A stretch of DNA of 59,064 nucleotides, taken from an uncultured Lachnospiraceae bacterium (GTDB lineage Bacteria; Bacillota; Clostridia; Lachnospirales; Lachnospiraceae). Positions 50,397 through 59,064 of this stretch are shown piece by piece. The notes beneath the pieces were generated by a model, which made no database searches, had not been told where the DNA came from, and saw only the letters and a program-made list of their open reading frames with translations. Both the position numbers and the translations under genes were made by a program. The stretch covers positions 1-59,064 of the forward strand of contig CALWSC010000012.1 of NCBI GenBank assembly GCA_944384105.1, given 5' to 3'. The stretch's first letter is position 1. Each line of letters begins with the position of its first letter.

Positions 50397-51584
50397 ATGA
50401 AACCGGTTATAGATTTAGACAGAGAATACGGGATTGTACTGGAAGGGGGAGGAGCGCGCGGAGCGTACCAGATCGGAGCCTGGAAGGCGCTTAGGGAGGC
50501 AGGCGTGCGCATCAGTGCAGTGGCAGGTACGAGTGTGGGCGCGCTCAACGGGGCATTCATCTGCATGGACCGCCTGGAGCAGGCGGAGGAGATCTGGAAG
50601 AACCTCTCTTTTTCGAGCGTTATGGATGTTGATGATATACAGATGCGAAGACTTTTTGACGGAGAGCTGCCGCTGAAGGAAGCTGTGTCCGGAATTCTGC
50701 ACCAGCTCGGAAACGGCGGTGTGGATGTGACTCCTTTAAAGGAGCTGCTTGCCAGATATGTGGATGAGGACGCTCTGCGCAGCTCTCCGATTCCGCTCTA
50801 TATTCTGACATTTAACATGGATGCGTTTCAGGAGCTGGAGCTGAACGTCAGGGATATAGAGCCCGGGATGATCAAAGATTATCTGTTGGCGAGCGCCTAT
50901 ATTTTTCCTCTGTTTAAGAATGAGAGGATCAACGGAAGAAAATATATTGACGGCGGGGCGATCAACAATGTCCCGCTGGGAACGCTGATTGACCGGGGTT
51001 ATAAGGATATCATCATGGTGAGAATCTTTGGGCCCGGAAGAGAGAAACGGGTAAAGCTGCCTGAAGATGCGACTGTGCTGGTCGTTGAGCCGCGGGTCCA
51101 TCTTGGGAAGTTTGTTGACTTTGACCCGAGAAAGAGTGTGCGCAACATGAAGATCGGGTATTACGACGCCATGAGAATGATCTACGGGCTGAAAGGGAAA
51201 ATATATTATATTGAAGAAAACCGGGAAGAGTGTTATTATTTAAATCAACTGGTAAATGTGCCGGATACGGTGAAGACAGCGGTGATGGAGGCGTACCATA
51301 CGGGAACGGAGACCTCCAGATGGATCCGCCGTTTCACAGAGATTATTGCTCCTGCTGCGGCGCTGGAGCTGAAGCTTCCCGCCGGCTGGAACTATCGGGA
51401 TCTGTATCTCGCCATTCTGGAGGCGGCTGCTAAGATCTACCGGATTCCCAAATACCAGATATATACGGCAGAGGAACTGAGAAACCGTATCATAAGCAGG
51501 GCGGCACCGGGAGATGCAGACGAGCTCCCGGCGTTTGTAAGGCTGATTGTAAAGGATGAGGAAAGAGGAGGACAATTATTATGA
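50397..51584 (+). CDS. Patatin-like phospholipase
   Basis: A 395-residue lipid acyl hydrolase candidate. The oxyanion loop is [13 protein letters not shown] at 17-29, the nucleophile is the Ser of GTSVGALNG near 43-51, and the catalytic Asp is in DGGAINNVP near 186. A C-terminal region of about 130 residues has no clear domain. There is no signal peptide, so it is cytoplasmic or membrane-peripheral. The stop overlaps the argF start (ATGA). The substrate is unknown. Confidence 0.92.
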   Translation: MKPVIDLDREYGIVLEGGGARGAYQIGAWKALREAGVRISAVAGTSVGALNGAFICMDRLEQAEEIWKNLSFSSVMDVDDIQMRRLFDGELPLKEAVSGILHQLGNGGVDVTPLKELLARYVDEDALRSSPIPLYILTFNMDAFQELELNVRDIEPGMIKDYLLASAYIFPLFKNERINGRKYIDGGAINNVPLGTLIDRGYKDIIMVRIFGPGREKRVKLPEDATVLVVEPRVHLGKFVDFDPRKSVRNMKIGYYDAMRMIYGLKGKIYYIEENREECYYLNQLVNVPDTVKTAVMEAYHTGTETSRWIRRFTEIIAPAAALELKLPAGWNYRDLYLAILEAAAKIYRIPKYQIYTAEELRNRIISRAAPGDADELPAFVRLIVKDEERGGQLL

Positions 51585-52570
51585 ATTTAAAAGGCAGACA
51601 TTTTCTGACGCTGAAGGATTTCACACCGGAGGAGATCACTTATCTGGTGGATTTGGCGGCAGAGCTTAAGGAAAAGAAGAAAAACGGAATTCCTGTCGAT
51701 ACGCTGCGGGGCAAAAATATCGCCCTGATTTTCGAGAAGACAAGCACCAGAACGAGATGCGCCTTTGAGGTGGCAGCGCACGATTTAGGCATGGGCGTGA
51801 CGTACCTGGATCCGAAGGCATCCCAGATTGGCAAGAAGGAGAGCATCAAGGATACCGCACGCGTGCTGGGAAGAATGTTCCAGGGCATCGAATACCGGGG
51901 CTATGGACAGGAAATTGTGGAGGAGCTGGCAAAGTACGCCGGTGTTCCGGTGTGGAACGGTCTGACGAACGAATATCATCCGACGCAGATGCTGGCAGAC
52001 ATGCTGACAATCCGGGAGCATCTGGGCCGTGTAAAGGGCGTGAAGCTGGTATACATGGGTGATGCCCGCTACAATATGGGCAATTCACTGATGATTCTGT
52101 GCGCAAAGATGGGTATGCATTTCGTTGCGTGCGCGCCGGAGAAATATTTCCCGAACGGGGAGCTTGTGGCGCAGTGCCGGGAATACGCGAAGGAGAGCGG
52201 CGCTACAATCACGCTGACAGAGGATGTGAAAGAGGGCACAAAGGGTGCGGATGTTATCTATACAGATGTTTGGGTATCTATGGGCGAGCCGGAGGAAATC
52301 TGGGAGGAGCGTATCCGCGATCTGTCTCCGTATAAGGTGACAAAGGAAGTTATGGAAAATGCGGGAGAGCAGGCAATTTTCCTGCACTGCCTGCCGGCAT
52401 TTCACGATCTGGACACGGAGATCGGAAAAGAGATGGGTGAAAAGTACGGGCTTACTGAGCTCGAGGTAACGGATGAAGTCTTTGAATCCGAACAGTCTGT
52501 GGTATTTGACGAGGCAGAAAACCGCATGCACACCATCAAGGCTGTGATCGCGGCGACGCTGGGAGCGTAA
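51581..52570 (+). CDS. argF: Ornithine carbamoyltransferase
   Basis: A 329-residue enzyme making citrulline from ornithine and carbamoyl phosphate (or working in reverse for arginine breakdown). The carbamoyl-phosphate site [12 protein letters not shown] at 53-64, [12 protein letters not shown], and the ornithine loop HCLPAFHD near 271 are intact. No other arginine genes are near, so the direction of use cannot be told. GAGGAGG lies upstream. Confidence 0.96.
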   Translation: MNLKGRHFLTLKDFTPEEITYLVDLAAELKEKKKNGIPVDTLRGKNIALIFEKTSTRTRCAFEVAAHDLGMGVTYLDPKASQIGKKESIKDTARVLGRMFQGIEYRGYGQEIVEELAKYAGVPVWNGLTNEYHPTQMLADMLTIREHLGRVKGVKLVYMGDARYNMGNSLMILCAKMGMHFVACAPEKYFPNGELVAQCREYAKESGATITLTEDVKEGTKGADVIYTDVWVSMGEPEEIWEERIRDLSPYKVTKEVMENAGEQAIFLHCLPAFHDLDTEIGKEMGEKYGLTELEVTDEVFESEQSVVFDEAENRMHTIKAVIAATLGA

Positions 52571-52574
52571 CTGC

Positions 52575-53375
52575 ATGGAAAACAGTAAGATGACGAGCCG
52601 CCTTGCCGCGATTCTGCCTCCGGGAATGAAAGCATTTTGGGAGACGAGCGTGGACTCCACGAATCTGGCTGTGGTGCGGCTGGCACAGCAGACGGATGCG
52701 GAGATTGTGCTCGCCGCTGCGGATGAGCAGACGCAGGGCAGAGGCAGAAGGGGCAGAAGCTGGAGTTCTCCGATGGGGGAATCGCTGTACATGTCACTGC
52801 TTCTGAAGCATCCGGCGGTTGAACCGGAAAACGCATCCATGCTCACGCTGGTTATGGGACTTTCCGCAGTGCAGGCACTCAGAGATCTCACAGGACACAG
52901 TGCCCGGATTAAATGGCCGAACGATGCGGTCATGGGCGATAAGAAGATCTGCGGCATACTCACAGAGATGCGCGCTGCAGAGAACGGCATACGCCATGTC
53001 GTGATCGGCGTGGGACTAAACCTGAATGCTCGTGCGTTTCCACAGGAACTCATGGACAGGGCAACATCGCTGTATCTTGAGACCGGAAAGGAGTATGACC
53101 GCGCCGAAGCCGCCGCCGCGCTCTGCCGCCGCTTCCTGGAGAACTATAACACGTTCTTAAAGACGCAGGATATGAGTGGGCTTCTGGAGGAATATAACGG
53201 CGCACTGATCAATCTTGGGCGCCGGGTAAAGGTGCTCGATCCCGGGGGAGAATATACCGGAACAGCAGGCGGCATTACACCCCGCGGGGAACTGCGCGTG
53301 ACGCGGCAGGACGGGGGCATGGAGCTTATTTATGCCGGAGAGGTATCCGTCCGCGGGCTGTACGGGTATGTATAA
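52575..53375 (+). CDS. birA: Biotin-[acetyl-CoA-carboxylase] ligase
   Basis: A 266-residue class I biotin protein ligase that activates biotin and attaches it to carboxylase subunits. It has the biotinyl-AMP loop QGRGRRGRSWSSP near 55-67, IKWPNDAVMGDKKICGIL near 113, and a C-terminal SH3-like domain. There is no N-terminal DNA-binding domain, so it is not a repressor. The ATG is only 4 bp after argF with a weak ribosome site, suggesting coupling. Confidence 0.94.
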   Translation: MENSKMTSRLAAILPPGMKAFWETSVDSTNLAVVRLAQQTDAEIVLAAADEQTQGRGRRGRSWSSPMGESLYMSLLLKHPAVEPENASMLTLVMGLSAVQALRDLTGHSARIKWPNDAVMGDKKICGILTEMRAAENGIRHVVIGVGLNLNARAFPQELMDRATSLYLETGKEYDRAEAAAALCRRFLENYNTFLKTQDMSGLLEEYNGALINLGRRVKVLDPGGEYTGTAGGITPRGELRVTRQDGGMELIYAGEVSVRGLYGYV

Positions 53376-53394
53376 GGAAAAGATGGAGGTAAGA

Positions 53395-53730
53395 ATGTAT
53401 TCGGACAGAATTGTATTATGCGGCGCCAGTGCATATGAGCAGAAATACTATTTTAACAGGGATTTTTCGGCGCTTCCCAAGGATGTGCAGGATGAGCTGC
53501 ATATCATGTGTGTGCTCTTTACCGAGGATGTGGGCGGGATTCTGACGCTGGAATTCAATGAGGAGGGCGGACTGGAATTTAAGGTCGAGGCACTGGACGC
53601 AGACGCCCGCTTTGATGAGATCGGAAGCGCCCTCAAGATCAAGGAGCTTCAGCGCACGAAGCATGAACTTTTGGAATCCCTGGAGCTGTATTACAGAGTA
53701 TTCTTTCTGGGAGAGGATGTCCCGGAATGA
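53395..53730 (+). CDS. Small conserved protein, DUF6145-like
   Basis: A 111-residue acidic protein with no signal or membrane segment. I recall a protein of this type (DUF6145) beside birA and dusB in Lachnospiraceae; its function is unknown. The start at 53395 (MYSDRIVLCGASAYEQKYYF) has GGAGG five bases upstream. Its stop overlaps the dusB ATG, so the two are translationally coupled. Confidence 0.75.
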   Translation: MYSDRIVLCGASAYEQKYYFNRDFSALPKDVQDELHIMCVLFTEDVGGILTLEFNEEGGLEFKVEALDADARFDEIGSALKIKELQRTKHELLESLELYYRVFFLGEDVPE

Positions 53731-54695
53731 AAATGAGAGAACTGAAGATCGGGAATGTCGCCCTGGAAAATCCGCTCGTGCTCGCTCCGATGGCAGGAGT
53801 GACGGATCTGCCGTTTCGCCTGCTGTGCCGGGAACAGGGAGCGGGACTTTTATGTACAGAGATGGTGAGCGCCAAGGCGATTTATTACAAGAATAAGAAC
53901 ACAGAGCCGCTGATGGCAATCGATGAGCGGGAGCATCCGGTATCGCTGCAGCTTTTTGGCTCTGACCCTGAACTGCTCGGAAACATCGCAGCTCAAATCG
54001 AGGAGCGTCCGTTTGAGATTCTGGATTTCAACATGGGATGCCCGGTACCGAAGGTGGTGAACAACGGAGAGGGGTCTGCTCTGATGAAGAATCCCAAGCT
54101 GGTGCGCGAGATTGTTTCTTCCCTCGTAAAATCGGTGAAGAAACCGGTGACTGTCAAGATTCGAAAAGGCTTTGATGACGATCACGTTAATGCGGTAGAA
54201 ATTGCAAAAATTATCGAGGACTGCGGAGCGGCTGCGGTTGCCGTTCATGGAAGAACGCGGGCGCAGTATTATTCCGGAAAGGCAGACTGGGATATTATCC
54301 GACGCGTCAGGGAGGCTGTCTCAATTCCTGTAATCGGAAACGGGGATGTCGTCTCGCCCGAGAGCGCCGAGGCACTGATCAAAGAGACAGGCTGCGACGG
54401 CATCATGATCGGCAGAGGCGTGCAGGGAAATCCATGGCTGTTTTCTCAAATCCTGGAATACTTCGAGACAGGCAAAGTGCCGCCGAAGCCGACGGCGGCT
54501 GAGGTGCGGAAAATGATCCTGCGCCACGCAAAGCTGCAGGTGGAGTTTAAGGGTGAGTATATCGGTATGAGAGAGATGCGAAAGCATGTCGCGTGGTACA
54601 CGGCGGGCTATCCTCATTCCGCAAAGCTGCGGGCAGACGTTAATGAGGTGCAGACCCTGGACGAGCTTGAACATCTGTTGGAACGGCTGGGATAA
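53727..54695 (+). CDS. dusB: tRNA-dihydrouridine synthase B
   Basis: A 322-residue FMN enzyme reducing uridines in the tRNA D-loop. LAPMAGVTDLPFRLLCRE at 19-36, the catalytic Cys in DFNMGCPVPKVVNNGEGSA near 95, KIRKGFDD, AVHGRTRAQYYSGKADW and GIMIGRGVQGNPWLF (FMN phosphate site). It overlaps the preceding small gene by ATGA. Confidence 0.95.
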   Translation: MKMRELKIGNVALENPLVLAPMAGVTDLPFRLLCREQGAGLLCTEMVSAKAIYYKNKNTEPLMAIDEREHPVSLQLFGSDPELLGNIAAQIEERPFEILDFNMGCPVPKVVNNGEGSALMKNPKLVREIVSSLVKSVKKPVTVKIRKGFDDDHVNAVEIAKIIEDCGAAAVAVHGRTRAQYYSGKADWDIIRRVREAVSIPVIGNGDVVSPESAEALIKETGCDGIMIGRGVQGNPWLFSQILEYFETGKVPPKPTAAEVRKMILRHAKLQVEFKGEYIGMREMRKHVAWYTAGYPHSAKLRADVNEVQTLDELEHLLERLG

Positions 54696-54739
54696 GACCG
54701 GATTTTTGGATATACTAAGGGCGTAACAGCCACAGACGG

Positions 54740-54767
54740 GGTGCTGCCGGCGGGCAGCGCCTCCTTT
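54740..54767 (+). terminator. Terminator-like hairpin after dusB
   Basis: GGTGCTGCC (54740-54748) pairs with GGCAGCGCC (54753-54761), followed by TCCTTT. It may close the patatin-to-dusB transcript. Confidence 0.6.
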
Positions 54768-54794
54768 ATATTTTCCGGAGGAAAGGAGCCAGTT

Positions 54795-56399
54795 ATGCAG
54801 AAAATATATGTAAACGGAACAATTCTGACAATGGAGGGGGAAGGAGATATCGCTGAGGCGGTGCTCACGGAAGGAAAGTATATCCGATGCGTGGGCAGTG
54901 AGGCAGAGGTGAGAAAGGCGGCCTCACCGGACGCACAGGAGATTGATCTGCAGGGACGGACGATGATGCCTGCATTTATTGACGGACACAGCCATATCAC
55001 GATGGCGATGCAGATGTCGCAGGCGGCGGATCTGACCGAGTGCGGAGATTTTGATGAAATGATCCGGCTGCTTCGCGCATATAAAGAAGAAAACGGGATT
55101 ACAGCAGAGGGGATGATCTCCGGATTCGGCTATGATCATAACTTTCTGCCCGGCGGCTGCCATCCGGTGAAGAAATATCTGAACCAGGTATCTGAGGAAA
55201 TCCCGGTCTACGTCGCCCATGTCTCCGGACATATGGGCTGTGCGAATGATGCGGCGCTGCATCTGGCAGGCATCACCCGCGATACGCCGGATCCTGAGGG
55301 AGGCAAAATCGGCAGGCTGTCCGATGGGGAGCCGGACGGGTACCTTGAGGAGAGCGCTGCGGTGATGCTGCAGAGGGCAATCGGCCAGAGAGCGGCATTT
55401 GATCCGGTTCGCGCGCTGGAGAAAGCACAGAAGCTCTACCTGGAAAACGGAGTTACAACTGTACAGGACGGCGCAAGCGCGGAGCAGACGGTGGAGCTGT
55501 TGAAACAAATGGCGCAGTCAGGACGTCTGAAAGTTGATGTGGTGGCATATCCTCTGGTGACGGACAATGCCGGAAAGGTTTTCGATGAGAATCCGGAGTA
55601 TGCGGGAAAATACTGTCATCGTCTGAAACTTGGGGGGTATAAGGCAGTGCTGGACGGCTCGCCGCAGGGAAAATCGGCATGGCTTTCCAGACCGTATGAG
55701 GACAGCGGCGACTACTGCGGCTATCCGTGGTTTACCGATGAGCAGGTGGAGGAATTTATGCGCATGGCCGTCAAAGACGGCAGACAGATCCTCGTACACT
55801 GCAACGGGGATGCCGCAAGTGAGCAGTATCTAAACGCCTATGAGAAAGCGCTTGCGTCGGTCAAAGGCACAGCGCAGCGGGATCTGCGGCCTGTGATGAT
55901 TCACTGCCAGACCGTTCGTGAGGATCAGCTGGACCGGATGCAGAAGCTGCATATGATTCCATCGATCTTCATAGGACACGTCTATTACTGGGGAGACGTA
56001 CATCTGAAAAATCTAGGTGAGCAGCGTGCCAGGAGAATCAGCCCCAGCCGCCCGGCATTTGACCGGTGCTTAAAGGTCAACTTCCACCAGGACACGCCGG
56101 TGACAAAGCCGAACATGCTTCACTCCGTCTGGTGCGCGGTGAACCGCATCACGCGCGGCGGAAAGCTGCTTGGAGAGGAGCAGCGCTGTACCGTCTACGA
56201 GGCGCTGCAGGCAGTGACGGTAAACGGCGCTTACGCCTACTTTGAGGAGGACAGAAAGGGAACAATCCGCGCAGGAAAACTCGCAGATCTTGTGATCCTC
56301 GACAGAAATCCGATGGAGACGCCAAAAGAGGAAATCCGCCGAATCCGTGTCCTGGAGACAATCAAGGACGGGGAGACTGTTATGAGGAAAGACGATTGA
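54795..56399 (+). CDS. YtcJ-type amidohydrolase
   Basis: A 534-residue metal-dependent hydrolase. The metal site HxH is in FIDGHSHITMAM near 59-70. The SGHMGCAND loop, QDGASAEQTVEL, ILVHCNGDAASEQYL, the second HCQT histidine and the closing GTIRAGKLADLVILDRNP (small beta-sandwich) are all present. Related proteins are N-substituted formamide deformylases or of unknown role. No signal peptide. The start at 54795 has GGAAAGGAG upstream. Confidence 0.88.
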   Translation: MQKIYVNGTILTMEGEGDIAEAVLTEGKYIRCVGSEAEVRKAASPDAQEIDLQGRTMMPAFIDGHSHITMAMQMSQAADLTECGDFDEMIRLLRAYKEENGITAEGMISGFGYDHNFLPGGCHPVKKYLNQVSEEIPVYVAHVSGHMGCANDAALHLAGITRDTPDPEGGKIGRLSDGEPDGYLEESAAVMLQRAIGQRAAFDPVRALEKAQKLYLENGVTTVQDGASAEQTVELLKQMAQSGRLKVDVVAYPLVTDNAGKVFDENPEYAGKYCHRLKLGGYKAVLDGSPQGKSAWLSRPYEDSGDYCGYPWFTDEQVEEFMRMAVKDGRQILVHCNGDAASEQYLNAYEKALASVKGTAQRDLRPVMIHCQTVREDQLDRMQKLHMIPSIFIGHVYYWGDVHLKNLGEQRARRISPSRPAFDRCLKVNFHQDTPVTKPNMLHSVWCAVNRITRGGKLLGEEQRCTVYEALQAVTVNGAYAYFEEDRKGTIRAGKLADLVILDRNPMETPKEEIRRIRVLETIKDGETVMRKDD

Positions 56400-56404
56400 G
56401 AAAA

Positions 56405-56440
56405 AGCCGCAAACCTGCAGAAACAGTGGGTTTTGCGGCT
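56405..56440. terminator. Hairpin between the amidohydrolase and greA
   Basis: AGCCGCAAA (56405-56413) pairs with TTTGCGGCT (56432-56440). The A-run is on the left side only, so it would terminate minus-strand RNA best; on the plus strand it is a stem without a T tail. Confidence 0.5.
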
Positions 56441-56449
56441 GTACAGGTC

Positions 56450-56478
56450 TTGACATTTGACCGGAGATTTCGTATAAT
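56450..56478 (+). promoter_or_regulatory. Consensus promoter of greA-lysS
   Basis: -35 TTGACA (56450-56455), a 17-bp spacer, -10 TATAAT (56473-56478): a perfect sigma-A match. A short hairpin lies in the leader after it (GGTTCAG/CTGAATC region, 56498-56518). Confidence 0.92.
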
Positions 56479-56564
56479 ACATTGATTCAAAGAGAAGGTT
56501 CAGGGGGTTCCTGAATCCTATCGTTGGATAATTAGCAGGAAATTCAGAAAGGGTGTAGTAAATC

Positions 56565-57047
56565 ATGGATGAGAAGAAAAATATACTGACATATGCTGGT
56601 TTAAAGAAACTGGAAGATGAGCTGCATGACTTAAAGGTTGTGAGAAGAAAAGAGGTTGCAGCTAAGATAAAAGAAGCGAGAGAGCAGGGTGACTTATCCG
56701 AGAACGCAGAGTATGATGCAGCAAAGGATGAGCAGCGCGATATTGAGGCCCGTATCGAGGAGATCGAGAAGATCTTAAAGAACGCTGAGGTTGTAGTTGA
56801 GGATGAGGTTGACTTTGACAAGATCAGCATCGGCTGCAAGGTAACGGTATTCGACATGGAGTTCGATGAGGAGATGGAGCTTCAGATCGTAGGCTCTACA
56901 GAGGCGAACAGCCTGCAGGGCAAGATTTCCAACGAATCCCCGGTAGGCAAGGCGCTGATCGGTGCTAAGACCGGCGACGTGGTGGATGTGGAGATGCCCA
57001 CCGGAATTATGCAGTATAAGGTATTGAACATTCAGAGAAACATCTAA
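56565..57047 (+). CDS. greA: Transcription elongation factor GreA
   Basis: A 160-residue factor that rescues backtracked RNA polymerase. The N-terminal coiled coil carries GDLSENAEYDAAKDEQ at about 45-60, with the acidic tip residues. The C-terminal FKBP-like domain has SPVGKALIGAKTGDVV. The length is typical. It has its own strong promoter and is followed after 27 bp by lysS. Confidence 0.96.
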   Translation: MDEKKNILTYAGLKKLEDELHDLKVVRRKEVAAKIKEAREQGDLSENAEYDAAKDEQRDIEARIEEIEKILKNAEVVVEDEVDFDKISIGCKVTVFDMEFDEEMELQIVGSTEANSLQGKISNESPVGKALIGAKTGDVVDVEMPTGIMQYKVLNIQRNI

Positions 57048-57074
57048 ATACTGGAAAGAGGAGAGAGAAAACAA

Positions 57075-58994
57075 ATGGCTGAACAGAGAAAGCAGGCACA
57101 GGAACAGGACGTTAACCAGCTTCTGAAGGTGCGCCGTGATAAATTAAAGGAGCTTCAGGAGAATGGCAAGGACCCGTTCGTAATTACAAAATATGACGTT
57201 ACGCATCACAGCCAGGAGATCAAGGATCATTTTGACGAGCTGGAGGGACAGATTGTATCCATAGCAGGACGTGTAATGTCCAAACGTGTGATGGGAAAAG
57301 CGTCTGTCTGCAACATTCAGGATCTGCCGGGCAATATCCAGTCCTATGTGGCAAGAGACAGTGTCGGAGAGGAAGCCTACAAGGACTTTAAGAAAATGGA
57401 TATTGGAGATATCGTGGGAATCAAGGGCGAGGTATTCCGCACAAAGACCGGAGAGATTTCGATTCATGCAGCATCTGTGCAGCTTCTCTCCAAGAGCTTA
57501 CAGATCCTTCCGGAGAAGTTCCACGGACTGACAAACACAGATATGCGTTACCGCCAGAGATATGTAGACCTGATTATGAATCCGGAAGTAAAGGATACAT
57601 TTGTAAAGCGCTCCCAGATTATCCGCGAGATCCGCAACTTCCTTGACGCGCAGGGCTTCATGGAGGTAGAGACTCCGATGCTGGTGGCAAATGCGGGAGG
57701 CGCTGCGGCAAGACCGTTCGAGACGCATTACAATGCGCTGGACGAGGATGTGAAGCTGCGTATTTCCCTGGAGCTGTACTTAAAGAGACTGATCGTCGGA
57801 GGGCTTGAGCGCGTATACGAGATCGGACGCGTATTCAGAAATGAGGGAACCGACGCAAGACATAATCCGGAGTTCACTCTGATGGAACTGTATCAGGCGT
57901 ATACAGACTACAATGGAATGATGGATCTGACAGAGAATCTGTATCGCACAGTTGCCGAGAAAGTCTGCGGAACTGCAGTCGTACCGTACGGCGATGCGAT
58001 GATCGATCTCTCCAAGCCGTTTGAGCGCATCTCCATGGTAGACGCCGTGAAGAAGTACGCAGGCGTAGATTTTCGTGAGATCAAGAGCGATGAGGAGGCA
58101 AAGGCTGCTGCCGATGCTCATCACGTAGAGTATGAGCCGAGACACAAGAAGGGCGATATTTTAAGCCTGTTCTTTGAGGAGTTTGTCGAGGAGCACCTCG
58201 TACAGCCGACATTCGTCATTGATCATCCGGTTGAGATCTCCCCGCTGACAAAGAAGAAGCCGGACGATCCGGAGTATACTGAGCGTTTCGAGCTGTTCAT
58301 CACCGGAAGAGAGATGGCAAACGCTTACTCCGAGTTAAACGACCCGATTGACCAGAGAGCGCGCTTCGAGGCACAGGAAGCACTGCTCGCACAGGGCGAC
58401 GAGGAGGCAAACCATACAGATGAGGACTTCTTAAATGCCCTTTCCATCGGTATGCCGCCGACAGGAGGAATCGGATTCGGAATCGACAGAATGGTGATGC
58501 TGCTGACGAACTCCGCAGCAATCCGCGATGTGCTGCTGTTCCCGACAATGAAGAGCATCGGCGGAGCCGAGGGTAAGAAAACGGACAAGAAAGAGGAGTC
58601 CGAACCGGCTGTGAAGATTGATCTTTCCAAGGTGAAAGTTGAGCCGCTGTTCGAGGATGCCGTTGATTTTGACACCTTCAGCAAGTCCGATTTCAGGGTT
58701 GTAAAGGTAGAGGCATGTGAGGCAGTTCCGAAGAGTAAGAAGCTTCTGAAGTTCACACTGAACGACGGAACAGACCGGAAACGCACGATTTTAAGCGGAA
58801 TTCACGAGTATTACGAGCCGGAAGAGCTGGTTGGAAAGACCTGCATCGCCATCGTAAATCTGCCGCCAAGGAAGATGATGGGTATTGACTCCGAAGGTAT
58901 GCTGATCAGTGCAGTACATGAGTACGACGGACAGGAGGCCTTAAATCTGCTGATGGTGGATGATCAGATTCCGGCAGGAGCGAAGCTGTACTAA
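57075..58994 (+). CDS. lysS: Lysyl-tRNA synthetase (class II) with C-terminal tRNA-binding domain
   Basis: A 639-residue class II synthetase. The OB anticodon-binding domain (about 55-170), motif 2 (RVFRNEGTDARHNPEFTLME near 254) and motif 3 (GIGFGIDRMVMLLT near 466) are intact. After a charged linker (about 500-515) a Trbp111/EMAP-like domain covers about 525-639 (FSKSDFRVVKVEACEAVPKS, NLPPRKMMGIDSEGML). Ordinary bacterial LysRS ends near 500. The added domain, as in the tail of MetRS, should raise general tRNA affinity. It is co-transcribed with greA. Confidence 0.95.
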   Translation: MAEQRKQAQEQDVNQLLKVRRDKLKELQENGKDPFVITKYDVTHHSQEIKDHFDELEGQIVSIAGRVMSKRVMGKASVCNIQDLPGNIQSYVARDSVGEEAYKDFKKMDIGDIVGIKGEVFRTKTGEISIHAASVQLLSKSLQILPEKFHGLTNTDMRYRQRYVDLIMNPEVKDTFVKRSQIIREIRNFLDAQGFMEVETPMLVANAGGAAARPFETHYNALDEDVKLRISLELYLKRLIVGGLERVYEIGRVFRNEGTDARHNPEFTLMELYQAYTDYNGMMDLTENLYRTVAEKVCGTAVVPYGDAMIDLSKPFERISMVDAVKKYAGVDFREIKSDEEAKAAADAHHVEYEPRHKKGDILSLFFEEFVEEHLVQPTFVIDHPVEISPLTKKKPDDPEYTERFELFITGREMANAYSELNDPIDQRARFEAQEALLAQGDEEANHTDEDFLNALSIGMPPTGGIGFGIDRMVMLLTNSAAIRDVLLFPTMKSIGGAEGKKTDKKEESEPAVKIDLSKVKVEPLFEDAVDFDTFSKSDFRVVKVEACEAVPKSKKLLKFTLNDGTDRKRTILSGIHEYYEPEELVGKTCIAIVNLPPRKMMGIDSEGMLISAVHEYDGQEALNLLMVDDQIPAGAKLY

Positions 58995-59032
58995 GGATAA
59001 GAAATGACCTTCAGATTTGACAGCAAAAATTC

Positions 59033-59054
59033 ATTTTGACAACATTTTGACAAC
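59033..59054 (+). repeat. Tandem 11-bp direct repeat
   Basis: ATTTTGACAAC occurs twice head to tail (59033-59043, 59044-59054); a diverged copy (ATTTGACAGC) lies just upstream. The window ends shortly after, so its context is unknown. Confidence 0.6.
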
Positions 59055-59064
59055 AAATTCAAAG

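Overview
The window looks like a chromosomal segment of a low-to-mid GC Firmicute of the family Lachnospiraceae (Clostridia). The basis is gene content and style: strong GGAGG ribosome-binding sites, sigma-A type promoters, a PadR/HAAS pair, a PHP-UvrD helicase fusion, a lysyl-tRNA synthetase carrying a C-terminal tRNA-binding domain, an L10 leader ahead of rplJ-rplL, and a SleB-type cell wall hydrolase. Genus cannot be fixed from the sequence alone.

Layout. 1-332: intergenic DNA with degenerate 36-bp repeats. 333-3644 (minus): a LytTR regulator driving a three-gene ABC-2 exporter, with two direct-repeat LytTR sites 21 bp apart upstream. 3859-6034 (minus): small heat-shock protein under a CIRCE operator, a TipAS-type MerR regulator with a 19-bp-spacer promoter, and a P-loop kinase gene whose 5' end is broken. 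6126-8778 (plus): a TetR-type regulator, a 26-bp perfect inverted repeat, and a membrane-anchored oleate hydratase. 8776-10043 (minus): a complete retron: promoter, an msr-msd RNA with a 15-bp a1/a2 stem, a 323-aa retron reverse transcriptase (NAxxH, YCDD and VTG motifs) and a terminator, with no obvious effector gene. 10118-11452 (minus): HtrA protease. 11630-18335: trehalose module (TreR divergent from EIIBCA, phospho-trehalase, HPr and enzyme I) with three TreR-like palindromes. 18675-33387 (plus): HelD-like ATPase, PadR/HAAS, DNA repair methyltransferase, phosphoesterase, an asparagine synthetase lacking its glutaminase nucleophile, trpS behind a structured attenuator-like leader, acetyltransferase, HAD hydrolase, PAS-GGDEF diguanylate cyclase, MATE exporter, and a PHP-zinc ribbon-UvrD fusion. 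33402-34587: rplJ-rplL with leader and terminator. 34597-36691 (minus): D,D-carboxypeptidase and nicotinate phosphoribosyltransferase. 36848-58994 (plus): CDF transporter, two tRNA-Gln(CUG) genes, acyl-ACP thioesterase, CvfB, methyltransferase-dnaE, pfkA, SpoU methyltransferase, polysaccharide deacetylase, SleB-type hydrolase, NfeD-SPFH pair, patatin-argF-birA-DUF6145-dusB run, YtcJ-type amidohydrolase, greA and lysS.

Most of the segment is housekeeping DNA. The accessory piece that stands out is the retron between ohyA and htrA. Other points worth attention are the trpS leader with competing pairings, the truncated AsnB, the membrane protein carrying a sodium-pump-decarboxylase-like GGADGPTSIF motif, the perfect inverted repeat before the oleate hydratase, and several operators that can be read directly from the DNA. 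All promoters, RNA folds and family assignments come from reading the sequence by eye; none was checked by a database search.
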